Positions 23,749-32,700 of a stretch of 64,000 nucleotides of DNA are shown piece after piece. Both the position numbers and the translations under genes were made by a program. The notes beneath the pieces are model-generated. The model saw only the letters and a program-made list of their open reading frames with translations. It searched no databases and was not told where the DNA came from. How positions within the stretch are numbered: position 1 is the stretch's first letter; each line of letters opens with the position of its first letter. Source of the DNA: Verrucomicrobiia bacterium. GTDB taxonomy: Bacteria; Verrucomicrobiota; Verrucomicrobiia; Verrucomicrobiales; Akkermansiaceae. The stretch covers positions 18,660 through 82,659 of the forward strand of contig JAUIGV010000023.1 of the NCBI GenBank assembly GCA_030432565.1, read 5' to 3'.

Positions 23749-25209
23749 ATGCGCATCGCCATCATTCCACTTCTATTCACTCTCCTCAACGCCCAGGAAA
23801 GCAAGGAGGAGGAGATCAAAAAGGACTCACCTGAGATCGCAACCAAACAGGACGCCGTCACCATCAACGGCCAGAAAATCGACTACAAGGTAACCGCCTC
23901 CACTCTCACTCTAAAGACGGCCAAGGACGAGGACCGAGCCTCGATCTTCCACGTCGCCTACGAGCGCATCGGTATGGCTGATCGCCACAAGCGCCCGGTC
24001 GTGTTCGCCTTCAATGGTGGCCCCGGTTCCTCGGCGGTTTGGCTTCACATGGGAGCCCTCGGACCACGCATCGTCCCGACCACTCCCGATGGCACCAAAA
24101 CCCTGCCACCTCCCCTCACCGTTCAAGAAAACCCACAGTCCATCCTCGACGTCGCCGACATCGTCTTCATCGACCCCGTCTCGACCGGATTTTCACGCGC
24201 GGAAGGCAAAACCAACGCCAACGAATTCCATGGAGTCAGCGGCGACATCCGCTCGGTGGGCGATTTCATCCGCCGCTGGGTGACCGAAAACGATCGCTGG
24301 GCCTCGCCAAAGTATCTTCTCGGCGAAAGCTACGGCGGCATTCGAGCCACCGGCCTTGCCGACCATTTGCAGGATGAATTTGGAATGTCTCTCAACGGCG
24401 TCGTTCTCCTTTCCTCGCTTATCGACTTCCGCACCCTGCGCTCCAACACCGCGGACGATCTCAGCTACGCCGTCTTTTTCCCCGGTCTCACCGCAACATC
24501 CCACTACCACAAAAAGATCAAAGGCAACCGAGATGAACTCGTGGAGCAAGCCCGCACCTTCGCCTTCGGCCCTTATTCGCAGGCCCTCCTGAAAGGTGCC
24601 GCGATCTCCGCCGAAGAAAAGAAGTCAATCGCCGATCAAATGGCCGCGTTCACCGGGCTTCCCTCTTCAATTTTCCTCGAGACCAACCTGCGCCTCTCGT
24701 CAACCCGCTACCGCAAGGAGCTCCTTCGCGATGAGAGGAAGGTTCTTGGTCGCTTCGACGCCCGTATTGCCTGGCCCGCCGTTTCGCCCGAAGAAGACTA
24801 CCCAAGCTACGACCCCTCATACTCGGTCGCCTATGGTGCGTTCTCGACCGCCATCAACGACTACCTCAGCCGTGATCTGGGGTGGGAAGGACATCATCCC
24901 TACAAGATTCTCACCGGCGACGTTCGCCCCTGGAACTGGGGAACGAGCAACAGCGTGCTGAACATGACCCGCAAACTCGAATCAGCGTTGCGGGAGAACC
25001 CCGACCTGAGGGTTCTCGTGATGTGTGGTTACACCGACCTCGCCACTCCCCCCGCCAACATGCAATACAGCATCGATCACCTTTTCAATATTCCCGACGA
25101 ACGACGGAAAGCCATCAAGTTCACCTGGTATGAAGCCGGACACATGTTCTACCTCAACCAGCCGGACCTCGAAAAAATGCGCAAAGATCTCGTCGAATTT
25201 ATCAAGTAG
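23749..25209 (+). CDS. Secreted S10-family serine carboxypeptidase
   Basis: The ATG at 23749 starts a signal peptide (RIAIIPLLFTLLNA); the track start six codons earlier weakens it. The 486-residue enzyme has the S10 substrate block FNGGPGSSAVWLHMGALGPR, the nucleophile block LLGESYGGIRATGLADHL, the Asp block VLVMCGYTDLATPP and the His block YEAGHMFY. All catalytic residues are therefore present. The family removes C-terminal residues, usually at acidic pH, and is common in PVC and acidobacterial genomes. It appears to be a single-gene unit between a terminator and the tRNA gene. Confidence 0.9.
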   Translation: MRIAIIPLLFTLLNAQESKEEEIKKDSPEIATKQDAVTINGQKIDYKVTASTLTLKTAKDEDRASIFHVAYERIGMADRHKRPVVFAFNGGPGSSAVWLHMGALGPRIVPTTPDGTKTLPPPLTVQENPQSILDVADIVFIDPVSTGFSRAEGKTNANEFHGVSGDIRSVGDFIRRWVTENDRWASPKYLLGESYGGIRATGLADHLQDEFGMSLNGVVLLSSLIDFRTLRSNTADDLSYAVFFPGLTATSHYHKKIKGNRDELVEQARTFAFGPYSQALLKGAAISAEEKKSIADQMAAFTGLPSSIFLETNLRLSSTRYRKELLRDERKVLGRFDARIAWPAVSPEEDYPSYDPSYSVAYGAFSTAINDYLSRDLGWEGHHPYKILTGDVRPWNWGTSNSVLNMTRKLESALRENPDLRVLVMCGYTDLATPPANMQYSIDHLFNIPDERRKAIKFTWYEAGHMFYLNQPDLEKMRKDLVEFIK

Positions 25210-25211
25210 AG

Positions 25212-25252
25212 AAAAATGCCACCTTCCAAAAAACTTTGGGGGAAGAGTGGCA
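25212..25252 (-). terminator. Terminator of tRNA-Gln, overlapping its 3' end
   Basis: On the minus strand TGCCAC and CTTCC pair with GGAAG and GTGGCA, with a bulged base, around a T-rich loop, then TTTTT. The first arm contains the discriminator base and CCA of the tRNA, so terminator and mature tRNA end share bases. Confidence 0.65.
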
Positions 25253-25322
25253 GTCCCACAAGGACTCGAACCTTGAATGACTGAACCAAAATCAGCTGTG
25301 TTACCAATTACACCATGGGACT
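25248..25322 (-). tRNA. tRNA-Gln (anticodon UUG)
   Basis: The minus strand folds as a tRNA. The acceptor arms AGTCCCA/TGGGACT are complementary, the D-stem is GTGT/ACAC with AATTGGTA in the loop, the anticodon stem GCTGA/TCAGT holds the loop TTTTGGT, and the T arm is CAAGG-TTCGAGT-CCTTG. Loop positions 3-5 read TTG, which decodes CAA. The discriminator is G, and CCA is encoded. Confidence 0.95.
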
Positions 25323-25405
25323 GGCGCTTCGCCTGCGCTGACGCGCGTGCGGCGGAGGAATAAATTCAGTCCCGCGCCGTTGCAAGACTGAAATGGGTGG
25401 AAATC

Positions 25406-26323
25406 CTATTTTTCTTTTCCGGTAGCCTCTTTGACTGCGTCCTCTTCGCGCTGCCGGCCGGCCTTTCGGGTAAAGACAAGAGCCTGCCCCAGAGAACGTG
25501 CCACTGATTGGTGAAGCTTCTTAAAATCAGCCCCGGAAGCCGTCTCTCCTGAAAAGTCCATGGTGAGTTCCATGCGACATCCCGGAGACTTCAGCTTCTT
25601 GAGATCCCCACTCTCGCCAAGAGCAATGCGACCGTCCTCAAACTCCTCGATTTGATTGCCCTCGACCCCTCTCAGGGTCGTCCAGTGTATTCCAGTTGCA
25701 AGGGCCAGGCTTGGCTTGGACAAACCACCCACGCTTCGGGTCTTCAAAGACCGCCTGATCCCTTGGCGAAACGAAATCTCAAGGTAAACCGCACTTCCAC
25801 CCTCCAAGCCCTCCTGAAATTTCGCCAGGACCGCGCCAGGTTTCGCTTTGGGCTCTAAAAAGACCACTTTAAAGCCGTGGGTCTCGACTCTCCTCCGAAG
25901 CTCGGTCTCAAACTGGTTTCCAGTTAAAAAGCCTTCCGGAAAATCCAGATTAAAAATCACGGTATCGAATCCCCCGAGACCACGCACTTGAGCGGGACGA
26001 AGAACCGGATCGATCATCAAAGTGAGGTCAGTAACCGAAAGCAAAGCCTCCCCCTCTCTCTGAACCAGCTTCCGTCCCAACAAGAAGCCAACCTTGTTGA
26101 AGGATGCTTTTTTGGTCCCACCTTCAAAAATCATCGTTAAATCCTTATTCATCAAAGTCACCTCATCACCTTTGATCTCCGGCCCGTTGAAACCATAGAA
26201 TAAAGCCAACTGCGCGATGGAAATGTAATCCACCCCATCCACCTTGACTTTGTTCCACTTGAATTCCTGACCGAAAGCCTGAACCACCAACAACATCAAA
26301 CAGGGAAGAACGACTCTCATCAC
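25406..26323 (-). CDS. Secreted protein, probable degenerate N-acetylmuramoyl-L-alanine amidase-like
   Basis: The 305-residue product has a signal peptide (VVLPCLMLLVVQAFG). An N-terminal domain like copper-amine-oxidase-N modules (VDYISIAQLALFYGF...VTLMNKDLTMIFEG) is followed by VRGLGGFDTVIFNLDFPEG...ELRRRVETHGFKVVFLEP. That order matches amidase_3 proteins, where the second block normally reads IDAGHGG...LRDLLEARGFKVVLTR. The zinc-binding His and Glu of the family are not seen at the expected places, so I expect loss of hydrolase activity. The resemblance is by eye and moderate. It is divergent from prfA. Confidence 0.5.
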   Translation of the reverse strand: MMRVVLPCLMLLVVQAFGQEFKWNKVKVDGVDYISIAQLALFYGFNGPEIKGDEVTLMNKDLTMIFEGGTKKASFNKVGFLLGRKLVQREGEALLSVTDLTLMIDPVLRPAQVRGLGGFDTVIFNLDFPEGFLTGNQFETELRRRVETHGFKVVFLEPKAKPGAVLAKFQEGLEGGSAVYLEISFRQGIRRSLKTRSVGGLSKPSLALATGIHWTTLRGVEGNQIEEFEDGRIALGESGDLKKLKSPGCRMELTMDFSGETASGADFKKLHQSVARSLGQALVFTRKAGRQREEDAVKEATGKEK

Positions 26324-26428
26324 TACAGGATCTCAGTTCGCCTCGAAGAGTCAAGATTCGTCAAAATCCAAACCACACAAGCCCACCCTTGACCTCTCTT
26401 CCAAAAACCAAGACCTTCGCCCACTCCC

Positions 26429-27505
26429 ATGGATTACGGAACCCTCATTGAAAAACGCAAAGCACGCCTCGCCGAGATTGAAAAACTCATGGAGGACCCT
26501 GAATTTTTCAACGACCAACGGACCTCCACGCAGTATATGCGCGAGCACCGTTCTCTGAAAAAGCTCATGGACCTCTGGGACGAGTATCAACAAATCATCG
26601 GAGACATCGAAGGAAACGAGGAGCTCGCCAAGGGAGACGACGAGGAATTTGCCGCAATGGCCCAGGAAGAACTTCCCGGCCTTCGCGAACGCTACGAAGT
26701 CCTCGCACAGGAAGTGCAATACGCCCTCCTTCCCAAAGATGAAACCGAGGATCGCGATGCCCTCCTCGAAATCCGCGCCGGAGCCGGAGGCGACGAAGCC
26801 TCCCTTTTCGCCGGCGAGCTCATGAACCTCTATCAACGCTATACCGAAAAACGTGGCTGGAAATGCGAGCACCTTGAAAGCTCACCCTCCGATGTCGGCG
26901 GCTTCAAGGAGGTCGTTCTCAAAATCACCGGGGAAGAAGTCTTCCGCTACTTGAAATACGAATCCGGCGTCCACCGGGTCCAGCGTGTTCCCGCCACCGA
27001 AACACAGGGCCGCATTCATACCTCCACCGTCACTGTCGCGGTGCTCCCGGAAGCCGAAGAAGTCGACGTCCAACTCAAGCCCGATGAACTTCACATCCAG
27101 GCCACCCGATCCGGTGGTCCCGGAGGACAGCACGTCAACACCACCGACTCCGCGGTTCAAGTCACCCACCTCCCAACCGGTATTCAGGTCAAGTCGCAGG
27201 ATGGTCGCTCCCAGACCCAAAACAAAGAAAAGGCACTTCAAATTTTGCGAGCCAAGCTCTTCGAAGCAGCCCAGCGCGAGGCCCAGGAAAGCTACTCGGC
27301 CCAGCGGAAATCCCTCATAGGTTCTGGTGACCGTTCCGAGAAAATCCGCACCTACAATTTTCCCCAATCCCGCGTCACGGACCACCGCATCAACTATACC
27401 TCCCATAATATGGAAGGGATCATGGCCGGCGATATCTTTGAATTCACCGACCACCTCCAAAAAGAGGAAATGGAGCAACGCCTTGCCGAAGAGGAGCTGG
27501 GTTAA
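26429..27505 (+). CDS. prfA: Peptide chain release factor 1
   Basis: The 358-residue protein has the class I release factor layout, with GGQ in SGGPGGQHVNTTDSAVQV near residue 235 and the RF1-type tripeptide region RVQRVPATETQGRIHTSTVTV. PAT fits the RF1 P-x-T anticodon-like motif rather than the SPF of RF2, so it reads UAA and UAG. The GGQ glutamine is methylated by PrmC, whose gene follows 71 bp later, a very common pairing. Confidence 0.96.
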   Translation: MDYGTLIEKRKARLAEIEKLMEDPEFFNDQRTSTQYMREHRSLKKLMDLWDEYQQIIGDIEGNEELAKGDDEEFAAMAQEELPGLRERYEVLAQEVQYALLPKDETEDRDALLEIRAGAGGDEASLFAGELMNLYQRYTEKRGWKCEHLESSPSDVGGFKEVVLKITGEEVFRYLKYESGVHRVQRVPATETQGRIHTSTVTVAVLPEAEEVDVQLKPDELHIQATRSGGPGGQHVNTTDSAVQVTHLPTGIQVKSQDGRSQTQNKEKALQILRAKLFEAAQREAQESYSAQRKSLIGSGDRSEKIRTYNFPQSRVTDHRINYTSHNMEGIMAGDIFEFTDHLQKEEMEQRLAEEELG

Positions 27506-27546
27506 TTTTCCCGTATTGCCGGCGACCCCGAAAGGAAGCCGTCGAA

Positions 27547-28044
27547 TTCTTCACAACTTATTCACACCCGCTCCACATGACGACCATCCTCGATGTTCTT
27601 GAGAAAGGTGCTTCTTTCCTCAAGCAGAAAGGCATCGCTGATCCGCGGCTCAATATGGAGCTCATGGTTGCTCATGAACTGGGTCTCAAGAGGATGGATC
27701 TCTACCTCCGCTTCGATCAACCGCTCGACGAAGGCCCACTCGAATCACTCAGAGGAAAGCTGAAAAAACGAAGTGAACACGTTCCTCTTCAACATCTTAA
27801 CGGAGTTGTTCACTTTGGTGATTACGAGTTTCAGTGTGATCACCGCGCTTTGATTCCCCGTCCCGAAACCGAGGAACTTGTGAACATCGCAAAGCAGCAG
27901 TTGTTCACAAAACCTGCCCGCATTCTCGATGTCGGTTGCGGCTCGGGAGTTCTCGGGCTGACCCTTGCGAAAGACCTGGGAACAGACTGTGAACAACTCA
28001 CTTTGGCTGACTTATCCACAGAAGCCCTCGCCTTATGTGAACAA
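27547..28044. other. Cluster of DnaA-box-like 9-mers upstream of and within prmC
   Basis: Seven matches or near matches to TTNTNCACA lie within 500 bp: TTCTTCACA (27547), TTATTCACA (27558), ATGTTCACA (27879, minus), TTGTTCACA (27901; 27988 and 28036 on minus) and a perfect TTATCCACA (28012). Two coincide with codons for the tripeptide Cys-Glu-Gln, so coding constraint explains part of the cluster. Function as DnaA binding sites is unproven. Confidence 0.35.
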
Positions 28045-28416
28045 AATCGGGAAGCCCTTGAAGTCGATGCCCATCTTATTGAGAGCGATCTCTTCTCCGG
28101 AATCACCGGCACTTTCGATATCATTGTGGCAAACCTTCCCTACATCGCGGAAAGCGAGCGCGGGAAGCTGGATCCCGAAGTTCTTCATGATCCTGAAATG
28201 GCCCTTTTCAGCGGCCCTGATGGACTCGATCTCCTTCGCCCCTTCTGCTCCGATTGTATTACCTTTCTAAATTCCGGGGGCATCGTTGCGCTCGAAGTCG
28301 GATACGATCAGGGTGAAATCGTCGCCGGACTTCTCCAAGATGCCGGACTGAGCGAGGTCTCGGTTAAAACGGATCTCAGTGGAATCCCCCGCTTTCCACT
28401 TGCACGGAAGGCTTAA
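27577..28416 (+). CDS. prmC: Release factor glutamine N5-methyltransferase PrmC (HemK)
   Basis: The 279-residue enzyme has the N-terminal helical domain that docks the release factor, then PLQHLNGVVHFGDYEF and ALIPRPETEELV, typical of PrmC. The SAM motif is LDVGCGSGVLGLTLA, and the catalytic block reads IVANLPYIAESERGKLDPEVLHDPEMALFSGPDGLDLLR. The usual NPPY is NLPY here. It methylates the Gln of the GGQ motif in release factors and lies between prfA and murA (36 bp to murA), probably one operon. The gene is visibly more A/T-rich than its neighbours and contains many TTCACA-type 9-mers. Confidence 0.93.
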   Translation: MTTILDVLEKGASFLKQKGIADPRLNMELMVAHELGLKRMDLYLRFDQPLDEGPLESLRGKLKKRSEHVPLQHLNGVVHFGDYEFQCDHRALIPRPETEELVNIAKQQLFTKPARILDVGCGSGVLGLTLAKDLGTDCEQLTLADLSTEALALCEQNREALEVDAHLIESDLFSGITGTFDIIVANLPYIAESERGKLDPEVLHDPEMALFSGPDGLDLLRPFCSDCITFLNSGGIVALEVGYDQGEIVAGLLQDAGLSEVSVKTDLSGIPRFPLARKA

Positions 28417-28452
28417 AAAGCCCAATTCACCCCCTCCCAACAACAACGGACC

Positions 28453-29730
28453 ATGGACAAACTTCTCGTGCACGGCGGCACCTCCCTCACCGGATCGATC
28501 AATATTTCCGGTTCCAAAAACGCCTCTCTCCCCATTCTCGCAGCTGCTCTTCTGACCGATCAACAAGTCGTCATTGAACGCGTCCCCGATGTCTCCGACA
28601 CCAACTACATGCTGCAGATTCTCAGCGCGCTCGGTTGCGAAGTCGAGCGCTACAGCGGCACCGTGAAGATCACTGCCGCCGATATTCATCCAGAGGCTCC
28701 TTACGAGATCGTTCGTAAAATGCGTGCGTCCATTTGCGTCATGGGCCCCCTCGTGGCCCGACTCGGCCGGGCCAGCGTTTCCATCCCAGGCGGATGTGTC
28801 ATTGGTGACCGCCCCATCGATCTTCACTTGAAAGGACTGCAGGCCATCGGCGCTCACATTGACACCGAAGGCGGCAACATTCTCATCGAAGCCAGGGACG
28901 GACTGAAGGGCCGGGAAGTCGATCTTCGCGGCAAGCACGGCCCGACGGTTTTGGGAACCGACAACCTGATGATGGCCGCGGTCCTCACGGAGGGAACCAC
29001 CATCATCGAATCCGCGGCCTGCGAACCCGAAGTGGTCGACCTCGCCGATTTCCTCATCTCCATGGGGGCCAAAATCGAGGGCGCGGGAACCCGCCGCATC
29101 ACCATCGAAGGCGTGACTTCCCTTGGAGGAACCCACCACACTGTGATCCCGGATCGCATCGAAGCCGGGACCTTCATGGTCGCTGGAGCCATGGCCGGCG
29201 AATCGGGAATCACTCTGAATCGTGTTCGCAGGGATCAGCTCACCGGCGCGACTGAAAAGCTCATTGAAGCCGGGCACTTTGTGAAGTTCAACGCCGGTGG
29301 AGACAGCGTCACCATCACCCCCGGTGATTCACCGATCGGCTGTTCCATCACCACCGCTCCCCACCCGGGATTCCCGACCGACATGCAGGCGCAATTCACT
29401 GCCATGTTTGCCACCACTCCCGGCATCTCGGTCATCGAGGATACCATTTTCCCGCAGCGCTTCATGCACTGCGCCGAACTCACCCGCATGGGAGCCGACA
29501 TCAATGTCGACAACGGCTCGGCGGTTGTTCATGGCGTGAAGCAACTCAGCGCCGCACCCGTCATGGCCTCGGACCTCCGGGCCTCGGCGGCCCTCGTTCT
29601 TGCCGGCCTCAAGGCCAAGGGCACCACCGAGATCAATCGCCTCTACCACATCGACCGTGGCTACGAGATGATCGACGAAAAACTTCTCCAACTTGGCGCG
29701 AAAGTAGAACGCACCAGGGGAAGCGTCTGA
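28453..29730 (+). CDS. murA: UDP-N-acetylglucosamine 1-carboxyvinyltransferase
   Basis: The 425-residue cytoplasmic enzyme catalyses the first committed step of peptidoglycan synthesis, transfer of enolpyruvate from PEP to UDP-GlcNAc. It opens with GGTSLTGSINISGSKNASLPILAAALL. The fosfomycin-target cysteine is present in IPGGCVIGDRPIDLHLKGLQ near residue 115. Later blocks such as YPTDMQAQ-like FPTDMQAQFTAMF and RIFPQRFMH-like TIFPQRFMHCAEL are also present. Length is normal. It probably closes the prfA-prmC-murA operon. Confidence 0.97.
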   Translation: MDKLLVHGGTSLTGSINISGSKNASLPILAAALLTDQQVVIERVPDVSDTNYMLQILSALGCEVERYSGTVKITAADIHPEAPYEIVRKMRASICVMGPLVARLGRASVSIPGGCVIGDRPIDLHLKGLQAIGAHIDTEGGNILIEARDGLKGREVDLRGKHGPTVLGTDNLMMAAVLTEGTTIIESAACEPEVVDLADFLISMGAKIEGAGTRRITIEGVTSLGGTHHTVIPDRIEAGTFMVAGAMAGESGITLNRVRRDQLTGATEKLIEAGHFVKFNAGGDSVTITPGDSPIGCSITTAPHPGFPTDMQAQFTAMFATTPGISVIEDTIFPQRFMHCAELTRMGADINVDNGSAVVHGVKQLSAAPVMASDLRASAALVLAGLKAKGTTEINRLYHIDRGYEMIDEKLLQLGAKVERTRGSV

Positions 29731-29787
29731 TTCTCTCGCTTGCAGTGACAATTTATTACGTCTAGCGTGCTGCCTCACGCACGCACA

Positions 29788-32700
29788 ATGACGAAACTTC
29801 TCCCCCTATTCTTTGTCACCTTGCTCCCGGCAAGCGCCGACCTCGTTGCCCACTATGCTCTCGATGAAACCGACACGACCACCTCGGTCGTGCAGGATTC
29901 CCTCCAGCAGAACAACGGAGTTCTCATTGGCAGCGGCAGCCCCACCAAGAACTTCACCGCCCCTCACGGCACTGGCTACGATTTCCCCCTGCGCTCCGGC
30001 TTCCGCGTCGATCCTGCTCCCGAGGTTCAGCCAAACGATCAATTCACCATCACCTGGTGGTTCCGCCCAACCACTCTGGATGCCTTTGACCGCTTTTACG
30101 AAACTCTCTCGGGAACCGGAAACAACGGCTCCGGAATTCGAATCGATCTTGGCTCCAATGGCCGCCAGGTTCGCGCTCTCCTCCGCGATGGCAACGGCTC
30201 CACCAACACAACCGTGACCAGTCCGCTCAGCCTCACGGTCGGGGCCTGGTATTTCTTCGCCCTCCGCTATGACTCGCTGAATAACTCCTGCAAGGTCACG
30301 GTTCTTCGTGATACCGGCGGCGATATCACCGCTTCAAACATCGCCTCGTTCACCACCACAAGCACCTCCCTCGGCACCGATATCATCACTCATAACACCG
30401 GTGTATTTTTCGCAGCCGACGATGCCGGAGCCTCTGGCTCAAACGACTTTGGCGGCTCGATGGACGACATTGCCATTTTCCAAACCGGAGACAAATTCGG
30501 AGTCCTTTCCGACTCCGATCTTGCCGAGATTTTTAACGATGGCGCTCTTGCTTTTGACCCTCCTGCCCCGCGCCCCACCATCAACTCCTTCACCGCCAGC
30601 GAAAGCAACTTTAGCTCCGGCGACTCCGTCACCCTGAGCTGGAATGTCTCCGATGCCGACTCGGTCGAAATCACGCCTGGCATTGGGGCAGTCAACGCAA
30701 CCGGCTCGACCAGCTTCACCGCATCCTTTACCGAGATCTACACCCTTACCGCCACCAATGCGGAAGGCCCAACCACCGCCACGGTTCAAATCACGGTGGA
30801 TGGCCTGGCTCTCGCTCCCAGGATCAGCGAATTCGTCGCAAGCAATTCATCGTTTGACGATGGCGACGGCAACTCCTCCGACTGGATTGAAATCCACAAC
30901 AGAAACACGGCCCCTTTTGACATCTCCGGATATCACCTCACCGACGACGCCACCAATTTGACCAAGTGGACCTTCCCAAACGGCACCATTTTGGATGGCA
31001 ACGAATACTTCGTCATCTTCGCGTCCGGAACCAGCATTCCGGACTCTGCAGGCAATCTCCACACCAATTTCAGCCTCAACGCCAACGGTGAATACCTCGC
31101 CCTGATCTCCCCGAATGGCAGCAACATCATTCAGGATTTCCCGCCGACCTACCCGCCTCAAAAAAACGACACCAGCTACACCTCGCAGGGCTTTCTTTCC
31201 CTTCCCACCCCGCGATCTGAAAACACCGGGATCGCTCAACTAGGATACGTCCGCGACACCACCTTCGATATCGATCGCGGCCACTACGACGCGCCTTTCA
31301 ACCTCACTATCGAGACCTCCACTCCAGACGCAGGAATCTACTACACCACCGACGGCACTCCCCCGACCCCCGAAAACGGCACCCTCTATAACGGACCGGT
31401 CACAATCTCCACCACCACCGTTCTCCGGGCCGCCGCCTTCAAGGAAAATTTCATTCCTACCAACGTCGACACCCAGAGTTACATCTTCCTCAACGACGTC
31501 ATCAATCAGCCCAACAACCCACCCAACACCACAAGCTCGTGGGCCGGTCGTATTGCGGACTACGAAATGGATCCGCAAATTGTCACCGACCCGGATTATG
31601 CCGATGCGATCATCCCGGCTCTTCAAAAATTCCCCACCCTCTCGCTCACGATGGCGCCCGATGACTTCTACGGGCCCAACGGAATTTACCAAAACCCCGA
31701 AAGCCAAGGCTCGCTCTGGGAACGCCCGGTTTCCGCAGAACTCATCTCGCACGACGGATCCGAGCCCGGCTTTCAAATCAATGCCGGCCTCCGCGTGCAA
31801 GGTGGCAGCAGCCGTAATCCGGACACCCCGAAACACAGCTTAAGTCTCCGCTTCCGCACCCAATACGGGGCAGGAAAACTACGTTACCCCCTTTACCGAA
31901 ATTCTCCCAACGGACGCAGCGCCGTGGAAAAATTCGACACCCTGCAACTCCGTGCAAACTACAACTACGGCTTCTCCCACCGCCACTTTTGGCAGTGCGA
32001 TAAAGCGCAGTATAACCGTGACCAATTCACCAACGATACGTTCATGGAAATGGGGAACACCGGCGTTCACGGTCGCTGGACTCATCTTTATATAAACGGA
32101 ATTTACTGGGGACTATACCATCTCCACGAACGACCCGATCAGGATTTCATGGAAGCCTACTTCGGCGGAGAGGACGATGATTACGACGCCATCAACAAAG
32201 GCCAGGCCCAGTCCGGCACCGTGACACGCTACAACACCATGGCTTCAATTTCACGCAACAACATCGCGAACAACTCGGTTTACGAAGCTCTCCAAACCCA
32301 TCTCGATCTCGATTCATTCATCGACTACATGATGCTTAATTTCTACATCGGTAATAACGACTGGGATGGCAACAACTGGCGCGCCGCCGGCATGGGGCCC
32401 TCCGGCGTCCCCTTCCATTACTTCCCGTGGGATTCCGAATTCGCCATTTCGCCACCTCGCACCAATCCCGCTTATCTTAGCATCGCGGGGGCTCTCAACA
32501 TCAACGTCACCGGTCGCAACAATCGCAACAACCGGCCTTCCGGCATCCACCAGGACCTCACTCAGAACTCCGAATACCGCCTTCGATTTGCCGACCGGGC
32601 CCACGCAGCCCTCTTCAATGGCGGACCACTTTCAACCACCGGGGCCACTGAAATTTGGCGACGCCGGTCCGACGAAATGGACGATGCCATTATCGCCGAG

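Noticed and set aside
28267-29277. 336-residue minus-strand ORF
   Set aside because: Antisense to murA, which is unambiguous.
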